Assembly (NCBI GenBank): GCA_036013505.1
Contig: CP107851.1
Coordinates: forward strand, 1,364,001-1,428,000
Length of the DNA stretch: 64,000 bases
Direction of reading: 5' to 3'
Source: Streptomyces sp. NBC_00510
Lineage (GTDB): Bacteria; Actinomycetota; Actinomycetes; Streptomycetales; Streptomycetaceae
Both the position numbers and the translations under genes were made by a program. The notes below the pieces were generated by a model, which was given only the letters and a program-made list of their open reading frames with translations, was not told where the DNA came from and ran no database searches. Below are positions 16,690 through 24,671 of the stretch, in pieces. Every line of letters begins with the position of its first letter. Position 1 is the first letter of the stretch.

Positions 16690-17976
16690 ATGACGCCTTG
16701 GCGGGTACGTGATCTGGAGGAAGGCGACCTGGACCAGGTCGTGCGCATCTGGGAGGAGTCGCGCGACACGACCGAGGACCCCGCGGTGACCCTGGCGGAG
16801 GTGGTCGGCGCGCTGCGCGCGGGAGCGCCCGCCGTGGTGGCGATGGTCGGTGAACGGGTCGTGGGGGCGGCGGTGTCCTCGACGGCCCAGGAGCGCGCCT
16901 GGGTGCTGCGGCTGGCCATCGCCCGGCAGTGGCGCCACCACGGGATGGGCTCGGCGCTGCTGGCGGCCCTGGAGGACAGCCTGAGCCAGGCGGGGATGCG
17001 CCGGATCGGGGCGCTGCTGCCCGAGGGCGAGGTCGGTGAGCAGGCGTTCCGGAACTCCGGGTACTCCTTCCGCCCCGGGCTCGGCTACTTCGAGAAGCTG
17101 CTGTCGGCCGACTCCGCGCAGGACACCCTGCTCGACCAGCTCGGCGGGGCGGTCCCGGAGCACGGACTGTGGGACCGCATCGCGGGCATGACCGCGGAGA
17201 AGGCGCTCATCGAGCGGCGGCTGGTGCTGCCGCTGGAGAACCCCGGGGTCGCGGAGCGCTACCACCTGGTGCCGCCGCGTGCGGTGGTCCTCTTCGGTCC
17301 GCCGGGCACCGGCAAGACGACGTTCGCCAAGGCCGTGGCCTCCCGGCTGGCGTGGCCGTTCATCGAGGTGCTCCCGTACCAGCTGGCCGAGGACGCGCAC
17401 GGCGTGGCCGACGGGCTGCGGCGGCTCTTCGCCCGGGTCGAGCACCTGGAGCAGGTGGTGCTCTTCTTCGACGAGGCGGAGGAGATCGCCTCGGAGCGGC
17501 AGGACCCGTCCACCCTGGCCCACCGGGTGACCAACGAGCTCCTCAAGCTCATCCCGCAGTTCCGGCGCGGCGAGCGCCGGCTGCTGATCTGCGCGACCAA
17601 CGCGGTGCGCTCGCTGGACCCGGCCTTCCTGCGGCCCGGGCGCTTCGACTTCCTGATCCCGGTCGGCCCGCCCGACCCCTCGGCCCGCCGGGCGATCTGG
17701 ATCCGCTACATCGGTCCGGACCGGGTGGCGGGCATCGACCTGGACGCGCTGGTCGAGGCGAGCGACCGCTTCACACCGGCGGACATCGAGTACGCGGCGC
17801 AGGCCGCCGCGCAGACCGCCTTCGAGCGGCACCTGGCGACGGACCCGCGCAGCACGGCGGACCTGACGCACCGCACCGAGGACTACCTGCAGGCGGTCGC
17901 CCGCACGCGCGCCACCCTCACGACCGAGGACATCCGCGCCTTCGACCACGACCTGCGCTCCGCCGCCCGCGTGTGA
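16690..17976 (+). CDS. GNAT acetyltransferase - AAA+ ATPase fusion protein
   Basis: A 428-residue two-domain protein. Residues 1-135 form a GNAT domain (WVLRLAIARQWRHHGMGSALLAALED carries the acetyl-CoA loop). From about 165 an AAA+ ATPase follows: Walker A GPPGTGKT near 203, Walker B VVLFFDEAEE, sensor-1 ICATN, and an arginine-finger-like LRPGRFD. AAA+ modules of this FtsH/Cdc48 type remodel proteins; coupling to an acetyltransferase suggests a self-contained regulator of a protein partner. ATG 16690 is preferred over GTG 16681 because GGGAGG sits eight bases before it. Partner and substrate unknown. Confidence 0.85.
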   Translation: MTPWRVRDLEEGDLDQVVRIWEESRDTTEDPAVTLAEVVGALRAGAPAVVAMVGERVVGAAVSSTAQERAWVLRLAIARQWRHHGMGSALLAALEDSLSQAGMRRIGALLPEGEVGEQAFRNSGYSFRPGLGYFEKLLSADSAQDTLLDQLGGAVPEHGLWDRIAGMTAEKALIERRLVLPLENPGVAERYHLVPPRAVVLFGPPGTGKTTFAKAVASRLAWPFIEVLPYQLAEDAHGVADGLRRLFARVEHLEQVVLFFDEAEEIASERQDPSTLAHRVTNELLKLIPQFRRGERRLLICATNAVRSLDPAFLRPGRFDFLIPVGPPDPSARRAIWIRYIGPDRVAGIDLDALVEASDRFTPADIEYAAQAAAQTAFERHLATDPRSTADLTHRTEDYLQAVARTRATLTTEDIRAFDHDLRSAARV

Positions 17977-18152
17977 GGCACGTGGGGCGCGGCGGAAGGG
18001 GGGTGGACGCTCCGCGCCGGGTTCGTGGCCGAAACCGGCGGACATCGGCGATGCCCGGGCGACGGCCCCCCTCGGAGCCCTATGGTGATCGTGGGTCGGC
18101 AGATACGCGCTCCCCCGTCCGTGTCTGCCGGCCCACCTTGACTTCCGCCCGT

Positions 18153-18182
18153 CGTGGGGCCCGGCGGGTGCCGGGCCCCACG
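18153..18182. terminator. Shared hairpin terminator between convergent genes
   Basis: A perfect 13-bp stem (CGTGGGGCCCGGC / GCCGGGCCCCACG) with a 4-base loop lies between the GNAT-AAA+ gene (ends 17976) and the convergent GH27 gene (ends 18188). It can terminate transcription from both sides. It lacks a U-run, as is usual in Streptomyces. Confidence 0.8.
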
Positions 18183-18187
18183 GGGTG

Positions 18188-20014
18188 TCAGGACAGCTTG
18201 GGCACGTCGATCCGGTCGATGTCCGGGGCGTACCCGTCGCCGCTGTCGAAGGTGACGGTGTTGGCGCCCGCCTTCAGCGTGACGGGGAGGCTGACCGTCT
18301 CGACGGTGCCCCAGTCGCCCGTGGACGGGAACGTGTGGGCGGTGGCGCCGCCACCGTTGGCGGAGACCCGGACCGTGCGGGCGTCACCGCTCACGTAGGC
18401 GACCTTGACCATGTAGGTGCCGGCCTTCTCCACCACGACGTCGTTGAAGCGGAGCGAGCCCCCGAGGTAGAGGTTGCCGACCTTCCTACCGCCGGAGCAG
18501 GCACCGCAGTCGGCGAGCGAGGCGTTGCCGGCCAGGGTGTTGCCCCCGGCCTCCGCCTCGTAGCCGGTCATGGGCTGGACCGGGCCGTGCGGGGTGACGG
18601 TGAACAGGCGCGAGCCGTGCGCGGGGAGGGACTTGGTGACCTTGCCCTGGTGGGAGCCGAGGTCCTCGTGGTTCCACAGGTCGCGGACCGAGGCGCGGCC
18701 GGAGAAGCCGAGCGCGGTCCAGTCGGCGGTCACGGCGGCGGGGGCGTCGCCGAGGTTGAACAGGGCGACGGTGTAGCTGCCGTCGGCGTTCTCCGCGGCC
18801 CAGACCTGCTGGTCGCCTGCGGGGGTGACCGGGCGGGCCGGCGGGGTGCTCGACTGGTCGAGGGCGATGACCTCGCGGTTGGTGAGCAGGGACAGCCCGT
18901 AGTCGTCGAGGCGGGTGAGGTCGTCACCGGTGTAGAGCGGGGACTTGGCGATGGCCCACAGCGTCATGTAGGTCTGCCGCTCGGCCTTGGTGAGGCCGTC
19001 CATCCGCCCGTTGCCGACGTCGAGGGAGTCGAGGTCGTTCCAGCCGCCGGGACCGCCGTGCCGGCTCCAGGCGGCCGCGTCGGCGAAGCGGTCGTCGACG
19101 GAGTTCTCCCAGGAGACGAGGGTGTCGCAGTAGCACTCGACGTCGGTGTCGATCCGCCAGCCGTTGGAGTACTTCTTCCAGTCGGCGACGTGGCCGATGT
19201 CCAGCGACCAGGACAGCTCGAGGTGGATGGGGCGGCCGGTGTCGGCGATGGCCTTCTGCCAGGCGGCGATGTCGGCGCGGTTGTCGTAGTTGTCACCGCT
19301 CTTGAAGGAGCCGGGACCGACGCCGTCGATCTTCAGGAAGTCGTAGCCCCAGTCGGCGATCATCCGCGCCTGGGAGTCGACGTACTTCTGCGCGCAGGGG
19401 TTCGAGAAGTCGATCTTGTAGGAGCTGTCCCAGCCGTTGGTGGTGCGCAGGTCGTCGTAGACGATGTCGGCGGTGGTGCAGTCGGTGGTGTTCCAGATCG
19501 GCACCTTGCCGTCGCCGTACCCCTCCTTCTCCAGGCCGACCGGCAGGTAGATGCCGGCCTTGAGGCCCTTGGCATGGACGTGGTCGGCGACCGCCTTCAT
19601 GCCGCGCGGGAAGCGCTCGGGGTCGGGGGTCTGCCGGCCGTACGCGTCGAACTCGGGCTTCCAGGACTGGTCGCGCCACCAGCCGGCGTCGAGGTTGACG
19701 TAGCTGTAGCCGTACTTCTTGAGCTTGGCGGCCATGGCGTCGGCCTGCTTGAGGACGTTCGCCTCGGTCAGGTAACTGTAGTCGCCCGTGGGGTTGAGCC
19801 CGGGGTACTTCGAGGACTGCATGCTCCAGCTCGACCAGCCCATGTAGGGCTTGGCGGCGACCTGGTGCGCGGTGGCCGCGGTCGCGGTGGGCGCGGTGTC
19901 CGGGCCGGTCGCCCCGGCCGCGGGGACGGCCGCCGACACGCCGGCGGTGAGGGCCAGGACGAGCAGGGTCCTGGCGGCGGTCGAGGACAGGGCGGAGCGC
20001 GAGGGTGACCGCAT
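18188..20014 (-). CDS. Secreted GH27 glycoside hydrolase with CBM35-like module
   Basis: A 608-residue exported paralogue of the 5865-8009 enzyme. A signal peptide covers about 1-35; the GH27 barrel starts at KPYMGWSSWS with nucleophile Asp230 (FLKIDGVG) and acid/base Asp291 (WRIDTD), the same 61-residue spacing as the paralogue. A beta-sandwich follows, then a CBM35-like module from about 481 (YEAEAGGNTLAGNA); there is no FN3. It is the last gene of the ROK2 operon, 68 bases after a permease. With the divergent GH36 gene it suggests extracellular release of alpha-galactosides; GH27 members with other specificities exist, so the exact linkage is uncertain. Confidence 0.92.
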   Translation of the reverse strand: MRSPSRSALSSTAARTLLVLALTAGVSAAVPAAGATGPDTAPTATAATAHQVAAKPYMGWSSWSMQSSKYPGLNPTGDYSYLTEANVLKQADAMAAKLKKYGYSYVNLDAGWWRDQSWKPEFDAYGRQTPDPERFPRGMKAVADHVHAKGLKAGIYLPVGLEKEGYGDGKVPIWNTTDCTTADIVYDDLRTTNGWDSSYKIDFSNPCAQKYVDSQARMIADWGYDFLKIDGVGPGSFKSGDNYDNRADIAAWQKAIADTGRPIHLELSWSLDIGHVADWKKYSNGWRIDTDVECYCDTLVSWENSVDDRFADAAAWSRHGGPGGWNDLDSLDVGNGRMDGLTKAERQTYMTLWAIAKSPLYTGDDLTRLDDYGLSLLTNREVIALDQSSTPPARPVTPAGDQQVWAAENADGSYTVALFNLGDAPAAVTADWTALGFSGRASVRDLWNHEDLGSHQGKVTKSLPAHGSRLFTVTPHGPVQPMTGYEAEAGGNTLAGNASLADCGACSGGRKVGNLYLGGSLRFNDVVVEKAGTYMVKVAYVSGDARTVRVSANGGGATAHTFPSTGDWGTVETVSLPVTLKAGANTVTFDSGDGYAPDIDRIDVPKLS

Positions 20015-20082
20015 GGGTCGGGCCTCCTGGGGGTGGGGGTACGGCGGGTGCGGTGCGGGTGTGCGTGCCGGGCGCGGCGAGG

Positions 20083-21009
20083 TCAGCCCTTGCCGGAGCC
20101 GATGGTCAGGCCGCTGATGAACTGCCGCTGGAGCGCGAAGTACACGAGCAGGGTGGGGACGGCGGTCATCAGGGCACCGGCGGCGATGAGGTTGGGGTTG
20201 GTGAAGTACTGGCCCTGCAGGTTGGCCAGGGCGGAGGTGATGGGGCGCTTGTCACCCGTCTCGATGAGGGCGAGCGGCCAGAAGAAGTCGTTGTAGATCC
20301 AGATCGACTCCAGGGTGGCGAGCGCGGCGAAGGCCGGCCGGCACAGCGGCAGGATGATCTGGAAGAACTGACGCCACACCTGGGCGCCGTCGACGAGGGC
20401 GGCCTCGGAGATCTCCCCGGGGATCGTCTTCATGTAGTTGCTCAGCACGAAGGTGCAGAAGCCGCACTGGTAGGCGATGTGGATGGCGATGATGCCCCAG
20501 GTCGAGTTGTACAGGAGTAGCGAGTCGCTCATCCACGCCGGGAGCGGTACCAGCAGGTAGAGCCGGTAGAGCGGGGTGATGAGCACCTGCGCGGGCAGCA
20601 GGTTGCCCGCGGTGAAGAGCATCAGCAGCGCGATGTTCCAGCGGAAGTCGAAGCGGGAGACGAAGAAGGCGACCGCCGCGGAGAACAGCAGGGTGCCCAG
20701 GACGGACGGGACGGTGATGAGGACCGAGTTCCAGAAGAAGTGCGGCATGCCGGACTGGTTCCAGGCGTCGGTGTAGTTCTGCAGGCTGATCCCTCGGGGC
20801 CAGGACAGGTAGCCGTGCTTGCTGGTGTCCGCGTAGGGGCGCAGCGAGGTGTAGACGGCCCACAGCAGCGGCAGCAGCCACAGCAGCGCGATCGTGGCGA
20901 GCATCAGGTGCCGGCCGGTCTGCCGCGGGGGCTTGGAGGCCCCGCCGCCGCGCGAGGCCTCGCGACGGGGGCGGGCCGGGGTGACGGGCGGGGTGGCGGT
21001 CGTGGTCAC
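20083..21009 (-). CDS. Carbohydrate ABC transporter permease (MalG type)
   Basis: A 308-residue membrane permease with a basic N-tail, about six helices and the EAA loop (SEAALVDGAQVWRQFFQIILPLCRP). Its GTG start overlaps the stop of the partner permease (GTGA), with AGGAGG upstream, giving translational coupling and equal dosage. No ATPase gene is nearby, implying a shared MsiK-like ATPase. It imports the substrate bound by the lipoprotein at 21995-23308. Confidence 0.92.
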   Translation of the reverse strand: MTTTATPPVTPARPRREASRGGGASKPPRQTGRHLMLATIALLWLLPLLWAVYTSLRPYADTSKHGYLSWPRGISLQNYTDAWNQSGMPHFFWNSVLITVPSVLGTLLFSAAVAFFVSRFDFRWNIALLMLFTAGNLLPAQVLITPLYRLYLLVPLPAWMSDSLLLYNSTWGIIAIHIAYQCGFCTFVLSNYMKTIPGEISEAALVDGAQVWRQFFQIILPLCRPAFAALATLESIWIYNDFFWPLALIETGDKRPITSALANLQGQYFTNPNLIAAGALMTAVPTLLVYFALQRQFISGLTIGSGKG

Positions 21010-21974
21010 CGGTCCTCCTTGCGGAAGTTCTGGACGAGGAAGGTCCCGATGGCGGCGAGGGAGACCAGGAGCAGGACGACCGCGAGGGCGGAGCCGTAAC
21101 CGATGTGGCTGGACTCGCCGATGATGTTGTCGGTGATCAGCAGCGACAGCAGTTCCATGCCGGGCTTGCTGCCGACGCCGCCGCCGAGCACGTAGACGAC
21201 GTCGAAGGCCCGCAGGGACTCCATGACGGTGACGACCAGGATGATGACGTTGACCGGCTTGAGGGCGGGGAAGACCACCTTCAGGAAGGTCTGGCGGCCG
21301 TTGGCGCCGTCGAGGGCGGCGGCCTCCTTCAGGGCCGGGTCGAAGCCCTTCAGCCCGGCCAGGTAGAGGATCATGATGTAGCCGGTGTGCCGCCAGGCCG
21401 AGGCGACCAGGACGGCCCACAGGTTGAGGTCGGGGTCGCCCAGCCAGTCGATGTGGTGGCCGGGGGCCGCCGCGCCCAGGATGCCGTCCAGCAGGCCGGT
21501 GTCGGGGTTGTAGATGATCTCCCAGATGAGGCCGACCACGGCCAGGGAGAGCACCATCGGCAGGAAGATCGCCGTCTGGTAGACGCGGGTGAAGCGGAGC
21601 TTCCGGTCGAGCTGGTAGGCGAGGAAGATCCCGAACGGGGTGGGCAGCAGCGCGGTGAAGAGCAGCCAGATGACGTTGTGCCGCACCGCCGGCCAGAACG
21701 GCGGGTAGTTGGTGAGGATCTGGTGGTAGTTGTCGAGCCCGACCCAGTGGATGTCGGACAGGTAGATGCCGTCCCAACTGGTGAAGGACAGGCCCATGGA
21801 GGCCAGTGCCGGGAGCCAGACGAAGACCAGGAGGGCCAGGAGCGGCACGCCGACGACGGCCGCCAGGAAGAGCCGGTCACCGGCGCCGAGCCGGCGGGGG
21901 CGGCGCCGGGGCGCCCCGGTGGCGGGGGCCTGCGGCGTGGGGGCGGGGGGTGCGGTGGGGGACGCGGAGGGCAC
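21006..21974 (-). CDS. Carbohydrate ABC transporter permease (MalF type)
   Basis: A 322-residue permease with a Pro/Ala-rich N-terminal tail, then membrane helices and the EAA loop (KEAAALDGANGRQTFLKVVFPALKPV). The GTG at 21974 is chosen because GGAAGG sits seven bases upstream and the conserved domain follows. It starts 20 bases after the binding-protein stop and overlaps the next permease by 4 bases. It pairs with that protein to form the import channel. Confidence 0.92.
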   Translation of the reverse strand: MPSASPTAPPAPTPQAPATGAPRRRPRRLGAGDRLFLAAVVGVPLLALLVFVWLPALASMGLSFTSWDGIYLSDIHWVGLDNYHQILTNYPPFWPAVRHNVIWLLFTALLPTPFGIFLAYQLDRKLRFTRVYQTAIFLPMVLSLAVVGLIWEIIYNPDTGLLDGILGAAAPGHHIDWLGDPDLNLWAVLVASAWRHTGYIMILYLAGLKGFDPALKEAAALDGANGRQTFLKVVFPALKPVNVIILVVTVMESLRAFDVVYVLGGGVGSKPGMELLSLLITDNIIGESSHIGYGSALAVVLLLVSLAAIGTFLVQNFRKEDR

Positions 21975-21994
21975 GGTGAACCTTCCCGGTCCGG

Positions 21995-23308
21995 TCAGGA
22001 GGTGAAGAAGCGCGAGCGCTGCGACTCGATGCGCTTCAGCAGGGCCGAGCCGTCGTCCGGGTGGCCGAGCCACTGGGTGAGTCCGGGCAGGACGACCGTG
22101 GAGATGAACCCGGGGTCGCTGTCGCGGTCCGCGAACTGGGTGATGTGCTTGGCGGAGGCGATGAGTTCGGCGGACTTCTTCTGCAGCGGGTTGTAGGAGC
22201 CGGTGTCGGCCTGCGCGTGGACGGCCACGTTGCTGGGGTCGACACCCATGTAGAGGCCCTCGGCCTTGGCGCTGCCGAGGAACTCCATGAGCTTCTTGGC
22301 GCCCTTCTCGTTCTTGGGACGGCGGCTGAGCATGAAGCCGTCCGTGGGCGCCTCGACGGCGTCCTGCCCGTTGGCCGGGTCGATCTCGGGGAAGGGGAAG
22401 AAGTCGATGTCGGAGCGGAGCGCCTCGTCGGTGACCTGCTGGCCGAGGAAGAGGCCGATGACCGCCATGCCGGACTTCTTGTCCAGCAGCGACTGGGCCG
22501 CGTCCTGCCACGAACGTCCGCCGGCGCCCTGCTGGTAGTACGGGCTGATCTCGCGCCACAGGTCGAGGGTGGCGACGGCGCGCTTGTCGGTCCAGGAGAC
22601 CTCGCCGCGCATCAGGGACATGTGGAAGTCGTAGCCGTTGGCCCGCAGGTTGAGGTAGTCGAAGGCGCCGAGGATGCTCCACGCGTCGCCGCCCCCGTAG
22701 CCGGAGGCGATCGGGGAGAGGCCGTCCTTCTTCATCCGCTTGGCGAGGGCGGTGAACTCGGACCAGGTGCGCGGGACGGTGTAGCCGCGCTCCTGGAAGA
22801 GGCTCTTCCGGTAGAAGACGCCCCAGGGGTAGTTGTAGAGCGGGACGAAGTAGAACTTGCCGTCCTCGCCCCGGGAGAGCTGCTTGGTGGCCTCGCTGAA
22901 GCCGCCGCCTATCTTCTCCCACACGTCGTCGAGGGGGGTGGCGAGGCCCTTCTTGGCGAAGTACTGCATGCGGTAGCCGGCGAACCAGGTGAAGACGTCG
23001 TCCGGAGTGCCCTGCAGGTAGCTGGAGATGCCCTTCTGGAAGCTGTCGTGGTCGACGGTGTTGGTCTTGACCGTCAGACCGCTGTCCTTGGTGAAGGCCT
23101 TGGTCACCGCCGCGTAGGCGGACTTGGGCGTGGCGTCGGCCCCGTTGGACCCGAAGGTCACCGTCTTGGGGTCGGCCGCCGCTCCCCCGCCGCAGGCGGT
23201 GAGGAGGGGGGCGGCGAGCGCCGCGGCTCCGAGCCCGAACAGCCCGCCGACCATGGTGCGGCGGCTGGGCTGAGGCGCGGTCAGGACGGTGCGGCTCTGC
23301 AGCGTCAT
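21995..23308 (-). CDS. Sugar ABC transporter substrate-binding lipoprotein (Tat-type signal)
   Basis: A 437-residue solute-binding protein. The N-terminus combines a twin-arginine motif (SRRTMV, residues 16-21) with a lipobox ending at Cys39 (LLTAC), so it should be exported folded through Tat and lipid-anchored. The body is a family 1 sugar-binding fold (TVTFGSNGADATPKSAYAAV; FTWFAGYRMQYFAKKG). Its ATG lies 8 bases after the ROK stop, and the ribosome site overlaps that stop codon, coupling regulator and binder. Probable ligand: alpha-galacto-oligosaccharide, inferred from GH27 and GH36 neighbours. Confidence 0.92.
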   Translation of the reverse strand: MTLQSRTVLTAPQPSRRTMVGGLFGLGAAALAAPLLTACGGGAAADPKTVTFGSNGADATPKSAYAAVTKAFTKDSGLTVKTNTVDHDSFQKGISSYLQGTPDDVFTWFAGYRMQYFAKKGLATPLDDVWEKIGGGFSEATKQLSRGEDGKFYFVPLYNYPWGVFYRKSLFQERGYTVPRTWSEFTALAKRMKKDGLSPIASGYGGGDAWSILGAFDYLNLRANGYDFHMSLMRGEVSWTDKRAVATLDLWREISPYYQQGAGGRSWQDAAQSLLDKKSGMAVIGLFLGQQVTDEALRSDIDFFPFPEIDPANGQDAVEAPTDGFMLSRRPKNEKGAKKLMEFLGSAKAEGLYMGVDPSNVAVHAQADTGSYNPLQKKSAELIASAKHITQFADRDSDPGFISTVVLPGLTQWLGHPDDGSALLKRIESQRSRFFTS

Positions 23309-23316
23309 CGCTACTC

Positions 23317-24492
23317 CTAGTACGTGTCTGATCTGATGAAGGACTGGATCGCGGTGGCCGCGGCCCCGCGCGCCCACTCCTCGAAGGGCAGCGGACGGGT
23401 CCGCAGGTCGCACTGCCCGGCGGTGCCGAAGGCGGAGGCGGCGAAGGCCTCGAGGATCTGGTCGGCGAACAGGTCGTGGGCCACCAGGCCCTCGCCCGAG
23501 ATGATCACGCGCTCCGGGCCGAAGAGGTTGGCCACCGAGCCGATGGCCCGGCCGATCGCCTCGCCGGCCCGCGCGTACACCTCCCTGGCCCCCGGGTCGC
23601 CGCCGTGGGCCAGTCGCAGTGCCTCGGCGGCGTCGGCCACGGGGGTGCCCGTCGCCTCGCGGACCGCGCGCACGATCGCCGGGTCCGCGGCGATCGCCTC
23701 CACGCACCCGCGGTTGCCGCAGTGGCACAGCGGTCCCGCCGGGTCGATGGACAGGTGCCCGATCTCCCCGGCCACCCCGTACGCTCCCGAGACCACCCGC
23801 CCGTGCACGACGAGACCGCAGCCGATGCCCGCGCCGACCGTCACCACGGCGAAGTCGGACAGGCCCACCCCGGCGCCGAACCACTGCTCGGCGACGGTGA
23901 GCGCCCTGACGTCGTTGTCGACGGTGACGGGCAGGCCGGTGGTCATCCCCGCCAGCTCGGCCAGCGGGATGTCGCGCCAGTCGAGGAAGGGCGAGTAGCG
24001 CACCAGGCCGCCGGCCCGGTCCACGTCACCGGAGACCGCGATGCCCAGGCCGCTGACGGGGACGCCGAAACCGTCGGCCTCCGCCAGCAGTTCGTGCACC
24101 AGTGCCGCCGCCGACGCCAGGACGGCCCTGGGGTCGGGGGCGGCCAGCGGCACGTGGCGGGAGGTGCGGATCCGGCAGCAGAGGTCGGTGAGCACGCCGA
24201 TGATCTCGTCGCCGGTGATCTTGAGGCCGATGAACAGCGCCCGGCCGCCGTCCACCCGTACGGGGTTGGCCGGCCGTCCCAGGGAGGGACGCGCCTCCTC
24301 GTCCACGTCCTCGACGAGGTAGCCGGCCTCGATCAGCGGCCGGACCGCCTTGGTGACCGCGGCCGCGGACAGCCCGGCACGCTTGGCGATCTCGGTGCGG
24401 GTGAGCGGACCGTGGCACAGGACGGTGGTGAAGATCTGGGAGGCGGCCGGCGTGTGGGCCGGGAACGCCTCCCCCGGCGGGATCGAGGGCAT
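23317..24492 (-). CDS. ROK family transcriptional regulator (GH27/GH36 locus)
   Basis: A 391-residue ROK repressor with winged helix (GPLTRTEIAKRAGLSAAAVTKAVRPL), zinc motif CHCGNRGCVE and a kinase-like fold. It is the first gene of the transporter-GH27 operon and divergent from GH36, so it is placed to control both. ATG 24492 puts the HTH at the usual distance and leaves the 24512-24536 palindrome immediately upstream; the frame stays open further upstream but the residues there read the promoter region. It is closely similar to the ROK at 8372-9526, including YSPFLDWR and LPFEEWARG. Confidence 0.92.
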   Translation of the reverse strand: MPSIPPGEAFPAHTPAASQIFTTVLCHGPLTRTEIAKRAGLSAAAVTKAVRPLIEAGYLVEDVDEEARPSLGRPANPVRVDGGRALFIGLKITGDEIIGVLTDLCCRIRTSRHVPLAAPDPRAVLASAAALVHELLAEADGFGVPVSGLGIAVSGDVDRAGGLVRYSPFLDWRDIPLAELAGMTTGLPVTVDNDVRALTVAEQWFGAGVGLSDFAVVTVGAGIGCGLVVHGRVVSGAYGVAGEIGHLSIDPAGPLCHCGNRGCVEAIAADPAIVRAVREATGTPVADAAEALRLAHGGDPGAREVYARAGEAIGRAIGSVANLFGPERVIISGEGLVAHDLFADQILEAFAASAFGTAGQCDLRTRPLPFEEWARGAAATAIQSFIRSDTY

Positions 24493-24511
24493 GGCCGGGA
24501 ACCTAGGTGGG

Positions 24512-24536
24512 TTCTTTTCTGTTGTCAATAAAAGAA
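24512..24536. promoter_or_regulatory. Candidate ROK operator: TTCTTTT-N11-AAAAGAA
   Basis: A perfect 7-bp AT-rich inverted repeat with an 11-bp spacer lies 20 bases before the ROK start, in a 179-bp divergent region shared with GH36. Half-site centres are about 18 bp apart, suited to a dimer on one DNA face. AT-rich palindromes of this kind are typical for ROK repressors. Further along, TTGACA at 24604-24609 is a possible -35 for the GH36 gene, without a convincing -10. Confidence 0.65.
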
Positions 24537-24671
24537 GCAAGACTCCTCGGAAGTAGCCCAGGTGAGGGCCTCTCATCTGGAAAAGGCCGGATCCGAGTGG
24601 GTGTTGACATGTGATCCAAGGTAAGGATTGGCTGCCGCCAGTCTCCTGGCGCGACCCGAACGTGAGGACCC

